Of a stretch of 64,000 nt of DNA, positions 1 through 12,668 are shown piece after piece. The stretch covers positions 12,202,571-12,266,570 of the forward strand of contig NC_045151.1 of NCBI RefSeq assembly GCF_008831285.2. Reading direction: 5' to 3'. The stretch's first letter is position 1. The number at the start of each line of letters is the position of its first letter. Both the position numbers and the translations under genes were made by a program. This DNA is from Nymphaea colorata. Its lineage: Eukaryota > Streptophyta > Magnoliopsida > Nymphaeales > Nymphaeaceae. A model generated the notes under the pieces. That model saw only the letters and a program-made list of their open reading frames with translations. It made no database searches and was not told the DNA's origin.

Positions 1-289
1 CCAAGCACACCCAGCTCGTGTGTGTGGGCTAGGTGTGATTGGCTGGAGTCATTTAAGGATGATTAAAAGATTATTTAATACCTCTTGCCAAATCATCAAT
101 CAATGTGTCATGGATTAGACCAATGAGAAGTCAAGTTTCTCTTAGCCATTGGCTGAATTAGAGGCTGGCTGAGGTGGCAGCAACCTCAACCCATTTTCTA
201 AAATGTAAATGAATTTTAATTCTAGCTTGGCACCTAGCTGGACCTAATCCTATCCTACCAGCTCAAAAACAACTCTATTCTCTCAAATA
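1..289. other. Unassigned noncoding flank
   Basis: AT-rich sequence before the first recognisable repeat unit. No coding signal, tRNA or terminal-repeat structure could be seen. Confidence 0.4.
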
Positions 290-799
290 AAGCACAAGCA
301 CATGTTAGGAAAACTTAGATACAAATACTCAAAATTTGGAAAGTGCAGTTGGTAGGGGTAAATGATAAGTGGCCTTCAATGTAAACAATAAAATTGAAAC
401 CTAAAATTCTCATTCTTGTCATGGTTGCATCGAAAATGTCTACAACGATATTGAAACCTAAAATTGCCATTCTTGTTTTTTATACATCGAAACTTGAGTT
501 TTTTTTACTTATGCATATAATGTTGTCTGAAGTGTCATTTTTCGATATCTTTCTACCCATATATACTTTTTCTGTAAATTTGATTGTTGAAGCTGGACAA
601 ATCCAAGTACCATACAGAGCTTGCAAATGTATTGTAGCAGCGGCAGATTCAAGGGGGGCTGGCAAGGCTTTGTCAATTTTTAAAAGAATTCATTTATTGA
701 TTAATTATTTTTAATATTACATGTTTTTGTTATTGTTTAATGATTACAATTCGTTTTCTACTTGATAAGAGATAATAAGTTAAAAGGTGATCCTAATTT

Positions 800-1247
800 G
801 AATGAGGTACATGGCCTTTATGCTTCACTTGGTTTAGACTTCAGGAAGACTATTAGTTAGGATTACCCAAGCCTTCATGAGACAAGTAGATACAATGTAA
901 GAACATTAACAATAATACACAATGTAAGAACATTAGCTGAAAATGGAAAAGGAACCAAGAATTCAGAAGGCATATAGATTAATTCTATTCAGAAGACATA
1001 GCTGGAAGGCATTGTTTCATCGCCATTAGAACCATGGAACAATCAGTACTTTGGCATACAATTACAATAGAATTATACATACATTTCTTCCTTTTTCATC
1101 TTCAGCTTCTCAATGGATTGACAATGACCCACCAGTGGCTTATTGCTAATGTTCTTACATTGTGTATAATTGCCTATCTCATGGAGTCTTGTGTGCAGCT
1201 CACTAACCATCTTCCCGAAGTCCAAGTCAAGTGAAGCACAAAAGCCA
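800..1247. repeat. Foldback element in unit copy 1
   Basis: An imperfect inverted repeat. The left arm (about 800-960, GCTTCACTTGGTTTAGACTT ... CACAATGTAAGAACATTAGC) is the reverse complement of the right arm (about 1100-1247, GCTAATGTTCTTACATTGTG ... AAGTCAAGTGAAGCAC) with scattered mismatches. The loop contains GAACCATGGAAC. The RNA could fold as a long hairpin; no transposase is present. The plastid insertion begins right at the outer edge of the right arm. Confidence 0.8.
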
Positions 1248-1309
1248 TGTATGTTATGAATAAGACGACCTTTTCATTTAATAAGAAAAAGAGGTGTTAA
1301 GCTTTTTAT

Positions 1310-1431
1310 CATCCTGGCGCCGAGCTATTTTTCCGCAGGACCTCCCCTATAGTATTGTCACTATAGTAGAGTTTAACTATCAAGTTTGGGATGGATTGGT
1401 GTGGTTCCTCTACGCCTAGGGCACCAGAATA
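1310..1431 (-). pseudogene. rrn5: Plastid 5S rRNA relic inside NUPT
   Basis: The minus strand reads as a near-complete plastid 5S rRNA of about 121 nt, from TATTCTGGTGCCCTAGGCGT to GGCGCCAGGATG. The next bases on the plus strand (ATCGAACCATGAACGAAGAA onwards) match the plastid 4.5S-5S spacer as I remember it. Several differences from the usual plastid sequence are C-to-T or G-to-A (for example CACTATAGTAGAG where plastids normally have CACCGCAGTAGAG), as expected for methylated, decaying nuclear copies. It is unlikely to be functional, since plastid 5S rRNA is made in the organelle. Confidence 0.9.
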
Positions 1432-1957
1432 TCGAACCATGAACGAAGAAAGGCATGAGAGAAAAGCATTATTATATTGGCTAGTGATTGTGAGGCCCCA
1501 ATTCTTGACTGGAAGGGACACCAAAGGGAACCTCCGTCTGCCCCTCCATCCCTTGGATAGATAGAGATGTAGGGCAGAGGTTTTGGTTTTTTCATGTTGT
1601 CAAAAATGGAACAATGAAAATAGATGGCGAGTGCCTGATCGAATTGATCGGGTCATGTAGGAACAAACTCTTCCCTTTTTTCTTCCAAATCTCGGGTTCC
1701 CGATCTATTATGTCTATGTCGCAGGAACTTACATTCCAGTTCAATTATGAGTAAAAAACTTATTGGAGCAGTTGTATCTCTATAGAACAAATCGTGGAAT
1801 ACTTACTTACCATGTATACATATATACAAAATAATACGGGTATTGATACAATTCATCTAATTTCTCTTTTTAGCATTAGCACTTCAGTGGGTTTCACTTT
1901 GTTTATCGTTTAGTTCAGTCTTAAGGTTTATCCTATTCTTTAAAATAAGGAGTCTTT

Positions 1958-2113
1958 ATCTCTCATTACCGAGGACCTCGTTTTAAAAAAATATGCCGTC
2001 TGGGGGCTTTGCCGGGACTAACTAGTAAAAAACCTAGGTCCGCAAGTGATCTTAGAAACCAATCCCGCTCTGGGAAAAGATCTCAATATCGTATTCGTTT
2101 AGAAGAAAAACAG
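1958..2113 (+). pseudogene. rps4: Plastid rps4 5' fragment inside NUPT
   Basis: Translating from codon 2 gives [10 protein letters not shown] ... [10 protein letters not shown] ... [14 protein letters not shown], the N-terminal 52 codons of plastid ribosomal protein S4. The start codon is ATC instead of ATG. The fragment ends abruptly at 2113, where nuclear repeat sequence (GTTATACCTCATTT) resumes. The rest of the gene is absent, so this is a dead transferred fragment. Confidence 0.9.
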
Positions 2114-2118
2114 GTTAT

Positions 2119-2338
2119 ACCTCATTTACTTTGTGTATAACCTTTATCTTGTTTGTCTCTCCCTTTACCTTCTACTAAATCACCTTTTGAGAAGAAAAAG
2201 CAGAACATATCTTATATATATGTATGTTACCTCATTTACTTTGTGTATAACCTTTATCTTGTTTGTCTCTCCCTTTACCTTCTACTAAATCACCTTTTGA
2301 GAAGAGAAAGCAGAACATATCTTATATATATGTATGTT
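2119..2338 (+). repeat. 110-bp tandem duplication
   Basis: The segment from ACCTCATTTACTTTGTGTAT to CTTATATATATGTATGTT occurs twice head to tail, with a period of 110 bp (starts at 2119 and 2229) and almost no differences. It immediately follows the plastid insertion; other unit copies have a single version, so the duplication is local and recent. Confidence 0.9.
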
Positions 2339-3695
2339 TATGTATATATATATATAATCGGATGGCTATCAACTGGAAACTTGACATTAAAAGACAATCG
2401 CAATTAATAGCATTGTTGATGATTTATTGTGTTTTTTCTTTCTTTTTTATCTCCACATACAAGAGTGAATAAAATGAAGCCACCACCGCACGAACAGAAA
2501 TACAAAAATTGAGGAGAAAAATGGAGGCTTATTTATAGGAATATACAAAGTTATGAGGCTCAAATGAAAATTGTAGAAAGTAAAGTGGATAAATGGATGA
2601 TGCGCTCATGGGCTCCTGCGTGGTGCTCAATGATATCCACTCTCAAGAACGAGCCATGGTACGGGCACAGGCACTCAACGTTGGAAAAATATCAGATATC
2701 TTTTTTTCTTCATTTTTTATTTTATTCATCCAGTTGCTTATTTTTCAGAAATATTTGCAAGTGGAAGATCAGGACATGAGTTCTAGTGGACCCACTATGA
2801 CAAACCCATTCCCTACCCAAGAAAGAACTGCATAAAGTAACTACGGAACCCAGCCAATGGTCAACAACACAAACAAACTTTATATTTTATCTCTTCTTTT
2901 TAAATTTTTTTGAAGAGATGGAAAATGAGTGTTATCGAGTTGTATTAATTTTTAGGATAGATTCATGAAACACTACCTTTAGTGCTTCATCAAACTACCA
3001 TAACCTTTGAAATAGATCTGGAATACTAAACTAATTTTGTGATATTGAACACTCTTTATGGTGATCTTTTTTACAATAATTTTACCATTGCACTTGGTTC
3101 TAAAGGTGAAAGTGTGTTAAGGAGCTGTTTGGTCTTTTCAGACATCAAAACATTCTCTTTCTGTTATGTTCAATACACTTTGCATAAAAATTGGTTTTTG
3201 AATGAGGTGTAGCATGACCGATGGGGAGTCAAGGTCCCACCATGGTCAATGTATGACAGAAAATTATTCAGCACTAGAATAGAATAAAGTCATGGGGTCG
3301 CCAAAAAGGGTGTGTAGGAATGGCTCTAGTAGGTGATATTAAGACAAAAGGTGTCGCTACGTATTATAAAACATAATTTTCTTCTTATCTTACACTATTT
3401 TAAGTATTCAATGGTTCCAAATCACATAATCATAAGAAGATACGTGCCTTTTTTGGCATTCTATGATTGACATATGACAACCTTAATTTGCCAGCCCTAA
3501 ACCATGTTTACATTTTCTAAAAAGCGCACCTGCAAAACATGAAATGCTCCTTTCTTGGTAGGAAAATAAAGAAGCCTTAAAGAGGGCATTTGATAATAAA
3601 AACAGTCTTTGGAATGTCATAAAATAAAGAGACATCATATATATATAAATAAATAAATAAATAAATAAATACATATATATATATATATATATATA

Positions 3696-4270
3696 CTGAA
3701 CCATGATTCTAGTATTAATAAGTTAAAAATGATAGTTGATTTGAGCCATCTGATCTTTAGATCGAAAGCCTCAAATGTTCACTTCTTTGTTTTTTTTTAA
3801 TAATTTTAAACATCTTCTCTCTCCCTGATGCCTCCCTCCTTTCACGATCTTCTCAATCCCTTCCTCCATCCCTCATCCACAAGTGCCAGTGGCTGCCTCC
3901 CTCTCCTCCCCAAATCCGCCGGAGGTCCTCTTTTGTGATAACAAAAGATGGGTGGATTATTCCACCCATCACTGCTGCCACCACCCGGTGGCCTGGGAAT
4001 CGGTGGAGTCTTGGTGGGCCTGCTAGTGAGGTGCTGGGTGGTGGCAGCAGAGATGTGTTAAACCAGGGATGCCACTTAACACAACTGGTTAACACAACTG
4101 GGAGGGAGGAAGAGGGAAGGAGGGAGAAAGGCACTAGGTTGATAGAAAATGTTAAAAAAATTAATAAAAAACCTAGCAAAAATTAATAAAAAAAGCTAGC
4201 ATCTGGGCCAAAAGATCGGATGGCTCACATCAATTGTCATTTTGACAAATAAATACTAGTCAGGGTTTAG
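3696..4270. mobile_element. MITE-like element, about 575 bp
   Basis: Imperfect terminal inverted repeats of about 60 bp. The left end reads CTGAACCATGATTCTAG ... TTGAGCCATCTGATCTTT, and the right end is its complement (AAAGATCGGATGGCTCACAT ... AATACTAGTCAGGGTTTAG). The interior is C-rich then G-rich (GGATGCCACTTAACACA) and has no transposase. TA-repeat microsatellites flank both sides. The same termini recur near 14800, 14890 and 16190. I cannot assign a superfamily. Confidence 0.65.
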
Positions 4271-4293
4271 TTTCTTTTTCTTCCTCCCTCTTT

Positions 4294-4415
<122 letters not shown>

Positions 4416-5821
4416 ACATATTATGCAAAATAATAATCTTTCTTGAAAAAACATCTTATTGGAAACTGCTTTTTATGTAACTAAATACTCCATTGAAGGA
4501 AAATAAATCATGGATCATCGTTTATAGAAATGAGAATTCATTTAAAGCGGAATTCCTGGCTTAAAATTTCACCTGTTACCACAATTTTTTTTTTCTTTTG
4601 GCATGTTGGAATGGAGCACACAGGTAGCTCAATTGTGGTTCCCGTCTTATCCTTGTCATAATGCAAAGACAACGTTCATGGTATCTCCATACATGCAAAT
4701 TAGATAATATTTGCAATACATCATTTCCAAAGAGGGTTTACACAATAGTGAGATAACATATGTTTGATGCAACAACTCTCACATACATGATTTTTAAAAT
4801 CTAAGGGTACTAGTTATAGGATATTCTCTTAAAAATAAATCTAATCCAAATCTAAATCCCATTACATATTTATGTATATCTGAATCCGAATTTGAACTAG
4901 ACTTGATGTCAATTCTTAAATCAGAAGTCAATTCTGTTTCCTTATACTATATTTTCGTTATCATATATTAATTTTTTTCATATCTGATTTTCTCAAAAGC
5001 TTCAATGGGATTATCCAATCCAAATGGGACATACATTGACATCCTTACAGAGAATGAACCATGGAGATAGGCTATGAAAATAACCGAACACATCAAAATT
5101 CTTGAGATAGTTTGGCTTTCATTTTAAATTCATCAATCCTTATACAATAAAACAAAAATGCTAAAATTGTTCCCAAAAGCAATAAGGCCTCACGTAAAAT
5201 AGAGTTCTAGCATCCCATCACTCTTGTCCAACAGATAGTATGTAACCTATCCCTGATTGAACTTTGAAACTGTTTAGTAGGTCAATCATGTGAAGTAATT
5301 CATACTCATGATTATGGAATTTGATATCAAGTTTCATTATTGTATCTCAATCTGAGTATTGATCTGATTTTTGAAATACAGGATTTGAGTCTAGGTCCGA
5401 ATGTGATTACAAGGAGCACCTAAAAAATGGATTTAAGTAATTGAAAATGTAATGCATATGATATATATTCATGATATTCAATTGCTTCTTTCTTGCATTA
5501 ACTGAAATCCTACTGTTCTTCTTGAAAAAAGCATGGATGGAGCCATGATACATTTAACTGCAGTATATATTGATTGAATATGAGGACTATCAAACTGATT
5601 TATTGGCCGATTGGTCAATTAGTTTGTAGTTCACAAGGTTAGACATTGGCTTTCTTCGTCTTTGGGATAAATAATATAAATAATAATAATCATTCTAGTA
5701 CTTCACAAGGTATGACATAATTTTTCTTGAAAATATTAATCATTAATTATTCACCTTTTTGAAAAATTTATTTTATAAGTAACACCTTGCCAAACATGTA
5801 ACAAAATTAATTAAATGTCTC

Positions 5822-5852
<31 letters not shown>

Positions 5853-6671
5853 CATTCATTGCTAAATATTACTATTAAAATCTAAAATTTCCATTGCTGT
5901 TGTCAAATACATTGTGACTTGTGACACAAGCTTTTTCATTTGTGCGTATACCTTCCAAATTTGAATAATTTTCTGCACTAGTGCTGGAACTATATCAGCA
6001 TTGTATAATTCTGTGACATCTAGTTTTTAAGCAATGTTGGATGTGAGGGGTCTTTTTGCCAACTCTATTATCTCAGTTAAATCACAAGCACAAGTTAGGA
6101 AAACATAGATATAACTCAAAGTTTGGAATCTACAATTGGTAGTGGTAAACGATAAGTGGCCTTTAATGTTCACAAAAATATTGAAACCCAAAATTGTCAT
6201 TCTTGTCATGATAGATAAATTGAAAATGTCAACAACGATATTGAAACCTAAAATTGCTATTCTTCTTTTTGATACATGAAAACGAGAGTTCTTTTACTTA
6301 CCCGTATAATGCTGATACATAGAAACTTGAGTTTTTTTACTTACGTGTATAATGTTGACACATTGAAACTTGAGTTCTTTTTTTTTTTACTTGTGCACAT
6401 AATTGTTGCCTGAAATGTTATTTTACATTATCTTTCCTACCTCACATATATTCTTTCTATAAAGTTGATTTTTGAAGGACAAGTCCGAGTTCATACTAAG
6501 CTAGCTAAGGGTTTGGTAGGGGTGATCTCAAGTTTTAATCACTATTCTGTGAATGTATGGTAGTAGGGAGGATCTTGAGTCTCAAAAACACATTTAGTAA
6601 AACCATGCTCTTTATCAGCTCCAAAACCATTTATTTTTAAATTTTCAACTTCATAAAGTTCTTGACTATGT

Positions 6672-7218
6672 GAATGAGGTATGTGGCCTCTGTTCTTCAC
6701 TTGGTTTGGATTTCGGGAAGACAGTTAGTTAAGATTATCCAAGCCTGCATGAGACAGGTAGACACAATGTAAGAACATTAGCAATAACACTTATTTGTCA
6801 GTCCATTGAGAATCTGAAAATAGAAAATAAAGCATCAATTCAAAAGACATGTAGATTAATTCTATTCCACTATCTACATTTTTTCTGTAAGCAAAAGTAC
6901 TGATTGTGACTTAGGATCATGTAGCTGACAGACATTGTTTCATTGCTATTAGAACCATGGAACTAGTTCCTGCAGTAGCAATGAGGAAATCAGTACTTTG
7001 CTTGCAATTAAAATAGAATTATACATGCCTTCTAAATTCTTGCTTCCTTCCCCATTTTCAGTTTCTCAATGGATTGACAAAGAGCCATCATTGTCTTATT
7101 GCGAATATTCTTACATTGTGTATAATTGCGTGTCTCATAGAGTGTTGGGTGCAGCTGACTAACGGTCTTCCAGAACTCCAAACAAGTGAAGCTCAAAAGA
7201 CTTGTTATACCTCATTTA
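6672..7218. repeat. Foldback element in unit copy 2
   Basis: Same foldback as in copy 1. The left arm starts at GAATGAGGTATGTGGCCTC, and the right arm ends GAAGCTCAAAAGACTTGTTATACCTCATTT. The outer ends pair as AATGAGGTAT / ATACCTCATT. Confidence 0.75.
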
Positions 7219-8462
7219 TTTTGCATATAACCTTATCATGTCTATCTCTATCTTTACATTCTACCAAGTCAACTTTTTGAAAAGAATATATATATATATA
7301 TATATAATCAGATGGATAAAAATTGGAAACTTGTCATTAAAAGTCAATCACAAGGTGCCTTTTTTGACTTCCTCCATGCAACTGGATATACAAAAGCTTA
7401 CGAGAAAAATGATGGTTTATTTAGGAATATATCCAAAATTAGGAGGCTCAGAAGAAATTCTAAAAAATAAAAGGATAAACGGATTATGCCAAGAGGGGAT
7501 GATGCAGTGCGTGGGCTCCCACTTGGTGCTCAATGATGTCCACTCTCAAGAACCCGACCCGATCATCGTGGGTCCCATTATACCTCCTTCCCCAAGAGAA
7601 GAAGAGGATGGGGATTGATGTGAGCATCTCATTTACCTGCACCTCACCAGAGATGAGCAAATGAACTACATGGAAAGCTAGCTGTCACTAGTCGGTGGTG
7701 TTTTAATAAGCACTGATAGCAAGGTTGAGAACCCGAGTTGAGAAAGTGGCCTGCAGATTCCAATAATAAGGCCTCCATTATATTCAATGCTAAGATTTAA
7801 AAAATCAGAACTCGTTTGTTTCTTGACAGACAGATGCCATAATGAGCATCGGTGGTGTACTTTTGCATCATATTTTGTTCTGATCTGAAATTTCAGCAGC
7901 GTGTTTATACATCGCGATGAATGGCTGCCTTTATGAGCATTGGTGGCACACCATTTCGTGGTGGGCAATGCTGGAGTCTAGGTGACGGTTTTTTGTAGTG
8001 CGAAGAGTTGTTGGGAATGGAAACTAGCTGCTTATCAGTCCCCGTCTTCTTTATTGCGATAACGTCCTTTAGAACGGGTATGCGGATGGTTGCAAATAAA
8101 ATTTGAAGGCACATAATTGGAATTCTCATCCTATATTTCAAAATGGAAGTTTATATTTGCTAAAATAAAATAAGATGAAATATATGGTGAAGATTATTAG
8201 AATAATGGATCATACCCATTATTCCTATCTAGTTATTGCTTGACACACCCTAAATGTGGTCTATGAAGGTGCACACGGCTTCCCTAGATATAGCAAAACT
8301 GTTTTTTTTTTAAAGTTATCAATAATGAAAAATGGTTCAGTAATTAGCCAGATTGGATTTGGATTGGTGTACCGTATAGTGTGCTTTAGGCCAAATGCAT
8401 GTCACATCACATTGTTGGGCCCTGATAAGAAAATTTTCCCTATGTTTTCTCTTTTTGTCGTA

Positions 8463-8628
8463 GGGTGTTTAGCAACATGAACATTAATAGGAGTTCCATG
8501 AATATATCCCAAAATTAGGATAGATTTTTGAAGCGTTACATTTTATTGTTTCATCAGTATGCTATAGTCTTTAAAATAGATTCATGAAATACTAAATTCG
8601 TGTTAATGTTGTGAAACACCCGTTAAAG
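8463..8628. mobile_element. Short MITE-like element
   Basis: A segment with ends GGTGTTTAGCAACATGA and TGTTGTGAAACACC. Its better-kept relative at 25264-25374 has paired ends GGTGTTTGGCA / TGCCAAACACC. Terminal sequences of this kind are common in non-autonomous hAT-like elements. No coding capacity. Confidence 0.45.
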
Positions 8629-9539
8629 GGATTCTTTTTACACTAATTTTGTCATTGCTCTTTGTTTTTAAAGTAAAACTGCATTAAGGGTCTTTTGGGT
8701 CTTTTTGGACATGCAAACATTCTTTTTCTATTTGTTCAATCTTCCTTGCTTAAAAATTGGTTTTTGAATAATTTATAGCATGATGGGTGGGGAGTCAAAG
8801 TCCCATCAAGGACAAATGACTGAAAATTACGGCCACGCATATGACAGGTGAACTTGGTAGATTTTTTTTTTTAATTCAGTTTTAGAATAAGTTCAGGATG
8901 TCAACAGAAAGGGAGTGTAAGAATGGCTATCGTATGGTGATATCATCGGAAATGTGTGCCATCAAATATGGGCTTCTTTAAAACACATATAATCAAAGTA
9001 CATGTTTTGAGAGTATTGCATATGATCCTTAATCGGATATTCTTTTTTTTTTAGGACACTTCAATAAGATCTCTGAATTACATCAAATGTATTGACATCC
9101 CTATAAAAATAGACCATTGCAATAGGTTATGAAAATTACCCTACCACATAAAAAATTTTGAGCTAATTTCACTCTTAATTTTTGTTCTTTAATCCTTATG
9201 ATGCTTCTTGTTTTAACGGAAATCCTAACTTCTTTTTGTAAAACAAGCTCAGATGGAGCCATGATACATGTAACCACAGTATATATTGTTTGAGCATGAG
9301 GACTATGAGAAGTAATACATTGGCCAATTGATCGATTTAGTTGGTTGTTCACAAGGATCCACAATTTTTTTCTTCAGCGTAAAAACAAATTATATATTAT
9401 TTAGTACTTCACAAGGTATGACTTATTTTTTTGTATACTCTTTTTTTTTAAAAAAAAATATTTTATAAGTAACACCTTGTTAACCATGTAACACAATTAA
9501 TTAAATGTCAAATGATCATTTATACATATATAAATTTTA

Positions 9540-10377
9540 AAATATTCTACATATTGGTTTCATTTCTTAATTTTTTTGTGGCAAAAAAAAAAAGCTTCAA
9601 ATGTCCTAAAGAGGCTTAGAGTCATTGATGTGATTAAAAAATATAAGTGTTTTATCTTGCCAAATTAATTTTATAACAATATATGGTTAATGCGTATACA
9701 ACTATGTAAAAAATTGTAAGAGTTATTTTTCTAATGAACAACAAGAAAAAATTTATAAAAGAATTTGTTTAAACCGTATAAATTTGTTTTTTTGAATTCT
9801 TTAAACCCATGCAGCCGGTCAACTGTGAGTCTGCGAACCGACAAATTTTTAGTGACTTGAACATTTTACATGGAATTAGATTTGCCTACAAATACAATTC
9901 AAATTCAATATATATGTAAGAGTAGTAATAAATTTGACGCGGAATTAGATTTGGATTCTAGTTTCAAATGTAGAAATTTGACTGTACTTTTTAACACTCT
10001 GTTCTCGTGTTTTTTCAAGAATATATTCTAATTGGTAGTGATCAATGAAATTTGGCTTGATTCCTGTAAGTTCGTGTACTCTTCATTCTATATCAGTCCA
10101 CTTAACTTAGAGGTACCACCTAGGTTTTGTTTGCAAACCACAGAAACAAGATCCTCACTTATTCTGTTAAACCTCATACTCGTGTTGCACCTGGTAACAT
10201 GTGACCCAATTGAAACATGTAATTGGATTGAGAAAAAAAAGATTCGCTCAAGAAAGAAGCATAGCGTTGAGATCCTTACTGCTGCTGAATTGCTACTAAA
10301 ATCCACTTTTTGTCTAAATGGTAAACCCTACGCAACTTGGATTTCCGATCCCAAATGGCTGCCTCAAATATGAGATC
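9540..10377. other. Unassigned AT-rich stretch
   Basis: Sequence specific to unit copy 2. Short open frames occur on both strands at 10032-10373, but they overlap each other and show no recognisable domain. I see no gene here. Confidence 0.35.
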
Positions 10378-11190
10378 TGGGTGTTGGGTCTACCCTAAAA
10401 TTCAAAAGTTATAACAAATGGAAGATCTAAGATATTTGGATTTCAAATCTGCAAGAATGTCAAACCCTGACGAGGGGTGCTTTCATGCCTGAAGGAGGGG
10501 TGCTTAGACTAATCCAGACGAGAATGTCAGATGGGACCCCTCCTGCCATTGTGAAGAGGCATCTGGTTGAGGGTTTGCTGACCGGCTAAGAGAGACGTTG
10601 TTTGTAAGACACGGGCTATTTGAGAAGCCACAAACCCTGAAAATTGGATCTAAGATCCAAGGATCTGAAATCACCTTCAGTCTCCAATGCAACCAAACTT
10701 GGCCTAAAGGTTTCTCAATGGCATCAGAGTCATTCATTTGGTTGTTGATGTACCAATTTAAAAGTTGGGGTGAGGGGTGGAGTTGGGAATTTTTTATAAT
10801 GGGGCCAAACTATAGTTTTAAAATTTTAACGGAAATGTTGATCATTTTTAATTTTTTTGTTGAAAGTAATAAAGAATAATGATTTTGAGATGTTTCTATC
10901 AATTGCATAATTTGACCCTTTTTTTCCCCATCTTTGATTCCAGTCTTCTTCTAACAGTCCAGGTGGCCTCCACTTTCTTCAAAGAGATGCTCCCCAAACT
11001 GGTTGGTTCATTCAGTGATGTTAAGGAGTCGCAATTTTTTTCTTTTTGCCATTTAATTTTTCTTAAAAATAATGATTTTTTCGTTAATCATGTAAACAAT
11101 TCATTATCAACAAAATGTACATAAATGTTGTTTATTGTAGCTTTCTTTTTCTTTCTATGTATAATATTAGTTAATATTTATATATCTCTG
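10378..11190. other. Unassigned stretch with one coding-like fragment
   Basis: Less AT-rich than its surroundings. From about 10963 a possible exon-like stretch reads VASTFFKEMLPKLVGSFSD, preceded by a pyrimidine-rich tract and an AG. I do not recognise the protein. It may be a captured gene fragment, but evidence is weak. Confidence 0.25.
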
Positions 11191-11192
11191 TG

Positions 11193-11241
<49 letters not shown>

Positions 11242-12668
11242 GAGACCTATAAACAATCATTTTAGCCATTGATGTTCCCATGATGGATGCTGAGAAAAAA
11301 CTGAGAAAGGTATTTTAGTAATTAAAACATTAATTAGAAACTCTTACTCAATTTTTTCTCAACCATTCATTTTGGAAAAATAAGTGGCCAAAATGATTCC
11401 TTAGAGCAACTGATGGTTTAGCACCTACCATTTTTTTTCTCACTCCCTCTCTCACTCATACACACACTATATGCATATATACATATATAAAGAATATATA
11501 TATATGTATATACAAAGAATATTAATATTAAAATCTAGAATTTCCATTAATGTCATCAAATGCATTGTGACACAGCTTTTTTATATGCGTATAGCTTCCA
11601 AATTTGAACCATTTGCTGCACTAGTGCCAAACTATGTCACTCATTGTATAATTCTAAGATATATTAGTTTTTAAAGAACGTACAATGTGAGGGGTCCTTT
11701 TGCCAACCCTATTATCTCAATTAAAGTACAAGCATAAGTAATAATTTCCATTACTGATATCAAATGAAATGTGAGGCAAGCTTTTTTAGTTATGCATATA
11801 GCTTCCAAATTTGAATCATTTGCTGCATTAGGCTAGAACCATGTCACTCATGGTGTAAGTCTATGTCATCTTAGTTTTTAAACAATGTTGGATGTGAGGG
11901 GTCCTTATTAGGAAAACTTAGATACAAATACTCGAAGTTTGAAATGTACAATTAGTAGGGGTAAATGATAAGCGGCCTTCGATGTAAACAATAATATTGA
12001 AACTTAAGATTGTCATTCTTGTCATGATAGCTACATCGAAAATGGTCTACAACAATATTGAAACCGAAAATTGCCGTTCTTGTTTTTTATACATCAAAAC
12101 CTGAGTTTTTTTTACTTATGTGTATAATGTTGCCTAAAACGTTATTTTCCAATATCTTTCTTGCTCACATATATTTTTTCTATAAGTTTGATTATTGAAA
12201 CTGGACAAATCCAAGTATCATACAAAGCTTGGAAATGTATGGTAGCAGGGGTAGAGCGAAGGGGGTCGGCAGGGTCCATGTAATTTTTTAGAAAAATCAT
12301 TTATTGATGAATTATTTTTAATATTATATGTTTCTGTTATTGTTTAATGATTACAATTTGTTTTCTAGTTGATCAAAGCTTATAAATTATTGTTTGCATC
12401 ATTTAGCTTGTAATATTTTTTGCGTTATTTTTTTTCATATATTTTGGGCTTTTCACAAAATTCCACTGTTTATATTCCTCAATTAAAAAGTGATCCTAAT
12501 TTCATGTACTTCGATTTGACTGAGCTAGATTAAAAAAGTATTCAAGGATTTGAGGAACACATTTCAACTTTTATCGAACTATCTTGAGTCTCAGACACAA
12601 CATTCTCTTTATCAACTCCCAAACCATTTATTTAAAATTTTTCAACTTCATAGATTTCTTGAAAATGT

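Larger units (their letters stand above)
1247..2114. other. Nuclear insertion of plastid DNA (NUPT), chimeric
   Basis: In other unit copies the foldback end runs straight on (AAAAGCCTTGTTATACCTCA); here about 870 bp separates the two halves. The inserted DNA contains a minus-strand plastid 5S rRNA relic (1310-1431), the adjoining 4.5S-5S spacer (1432 to about 1662) and a plus-strand start of plastid rps4 (1958-2113). Those two regions are far apart in plastid genomes, so at least two fragments were joined. Positions 1663-1957 are probably the rps4 upstream spacer; the origin of 1247-1309 is unclear. Confidence 0.85.
6075..11900 (+). repeat. Large tandem unit, copy 2 (diverged)
   Basis: It begins with the same AGGAAAACATAGATA marker block (6090-6560), then has the foldback (6672-7218), the block at 7320-7570, the block at 8515-8990 and a match to 5000-5830 at 9010-9540. 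Positions 7620-8460 and about 9560-11500 do not match copy 1 and look like insertions or replacements. The unit tail returns at 11520-11650, and a second partial tail lies at 11735-11900. Divergence is clearly greater than between copies 1 and 3. Confidence 0.65.

Noticed and set aside
1034-1234. Open frame in the foldback (NVLTLCIIAYLMESCVQLTN)
   Set aside because: Related frames recur in sister units (for example 7074-7280), but starts and ends shift and stops appear; the similarity follows the DNA repeat, not a protein.
1309-1524. Minus-strand open frame of 71 residues
   Set aside because: It overlaps the plastid 5S rRNA relic and its spacer, which explain the sequence fully.
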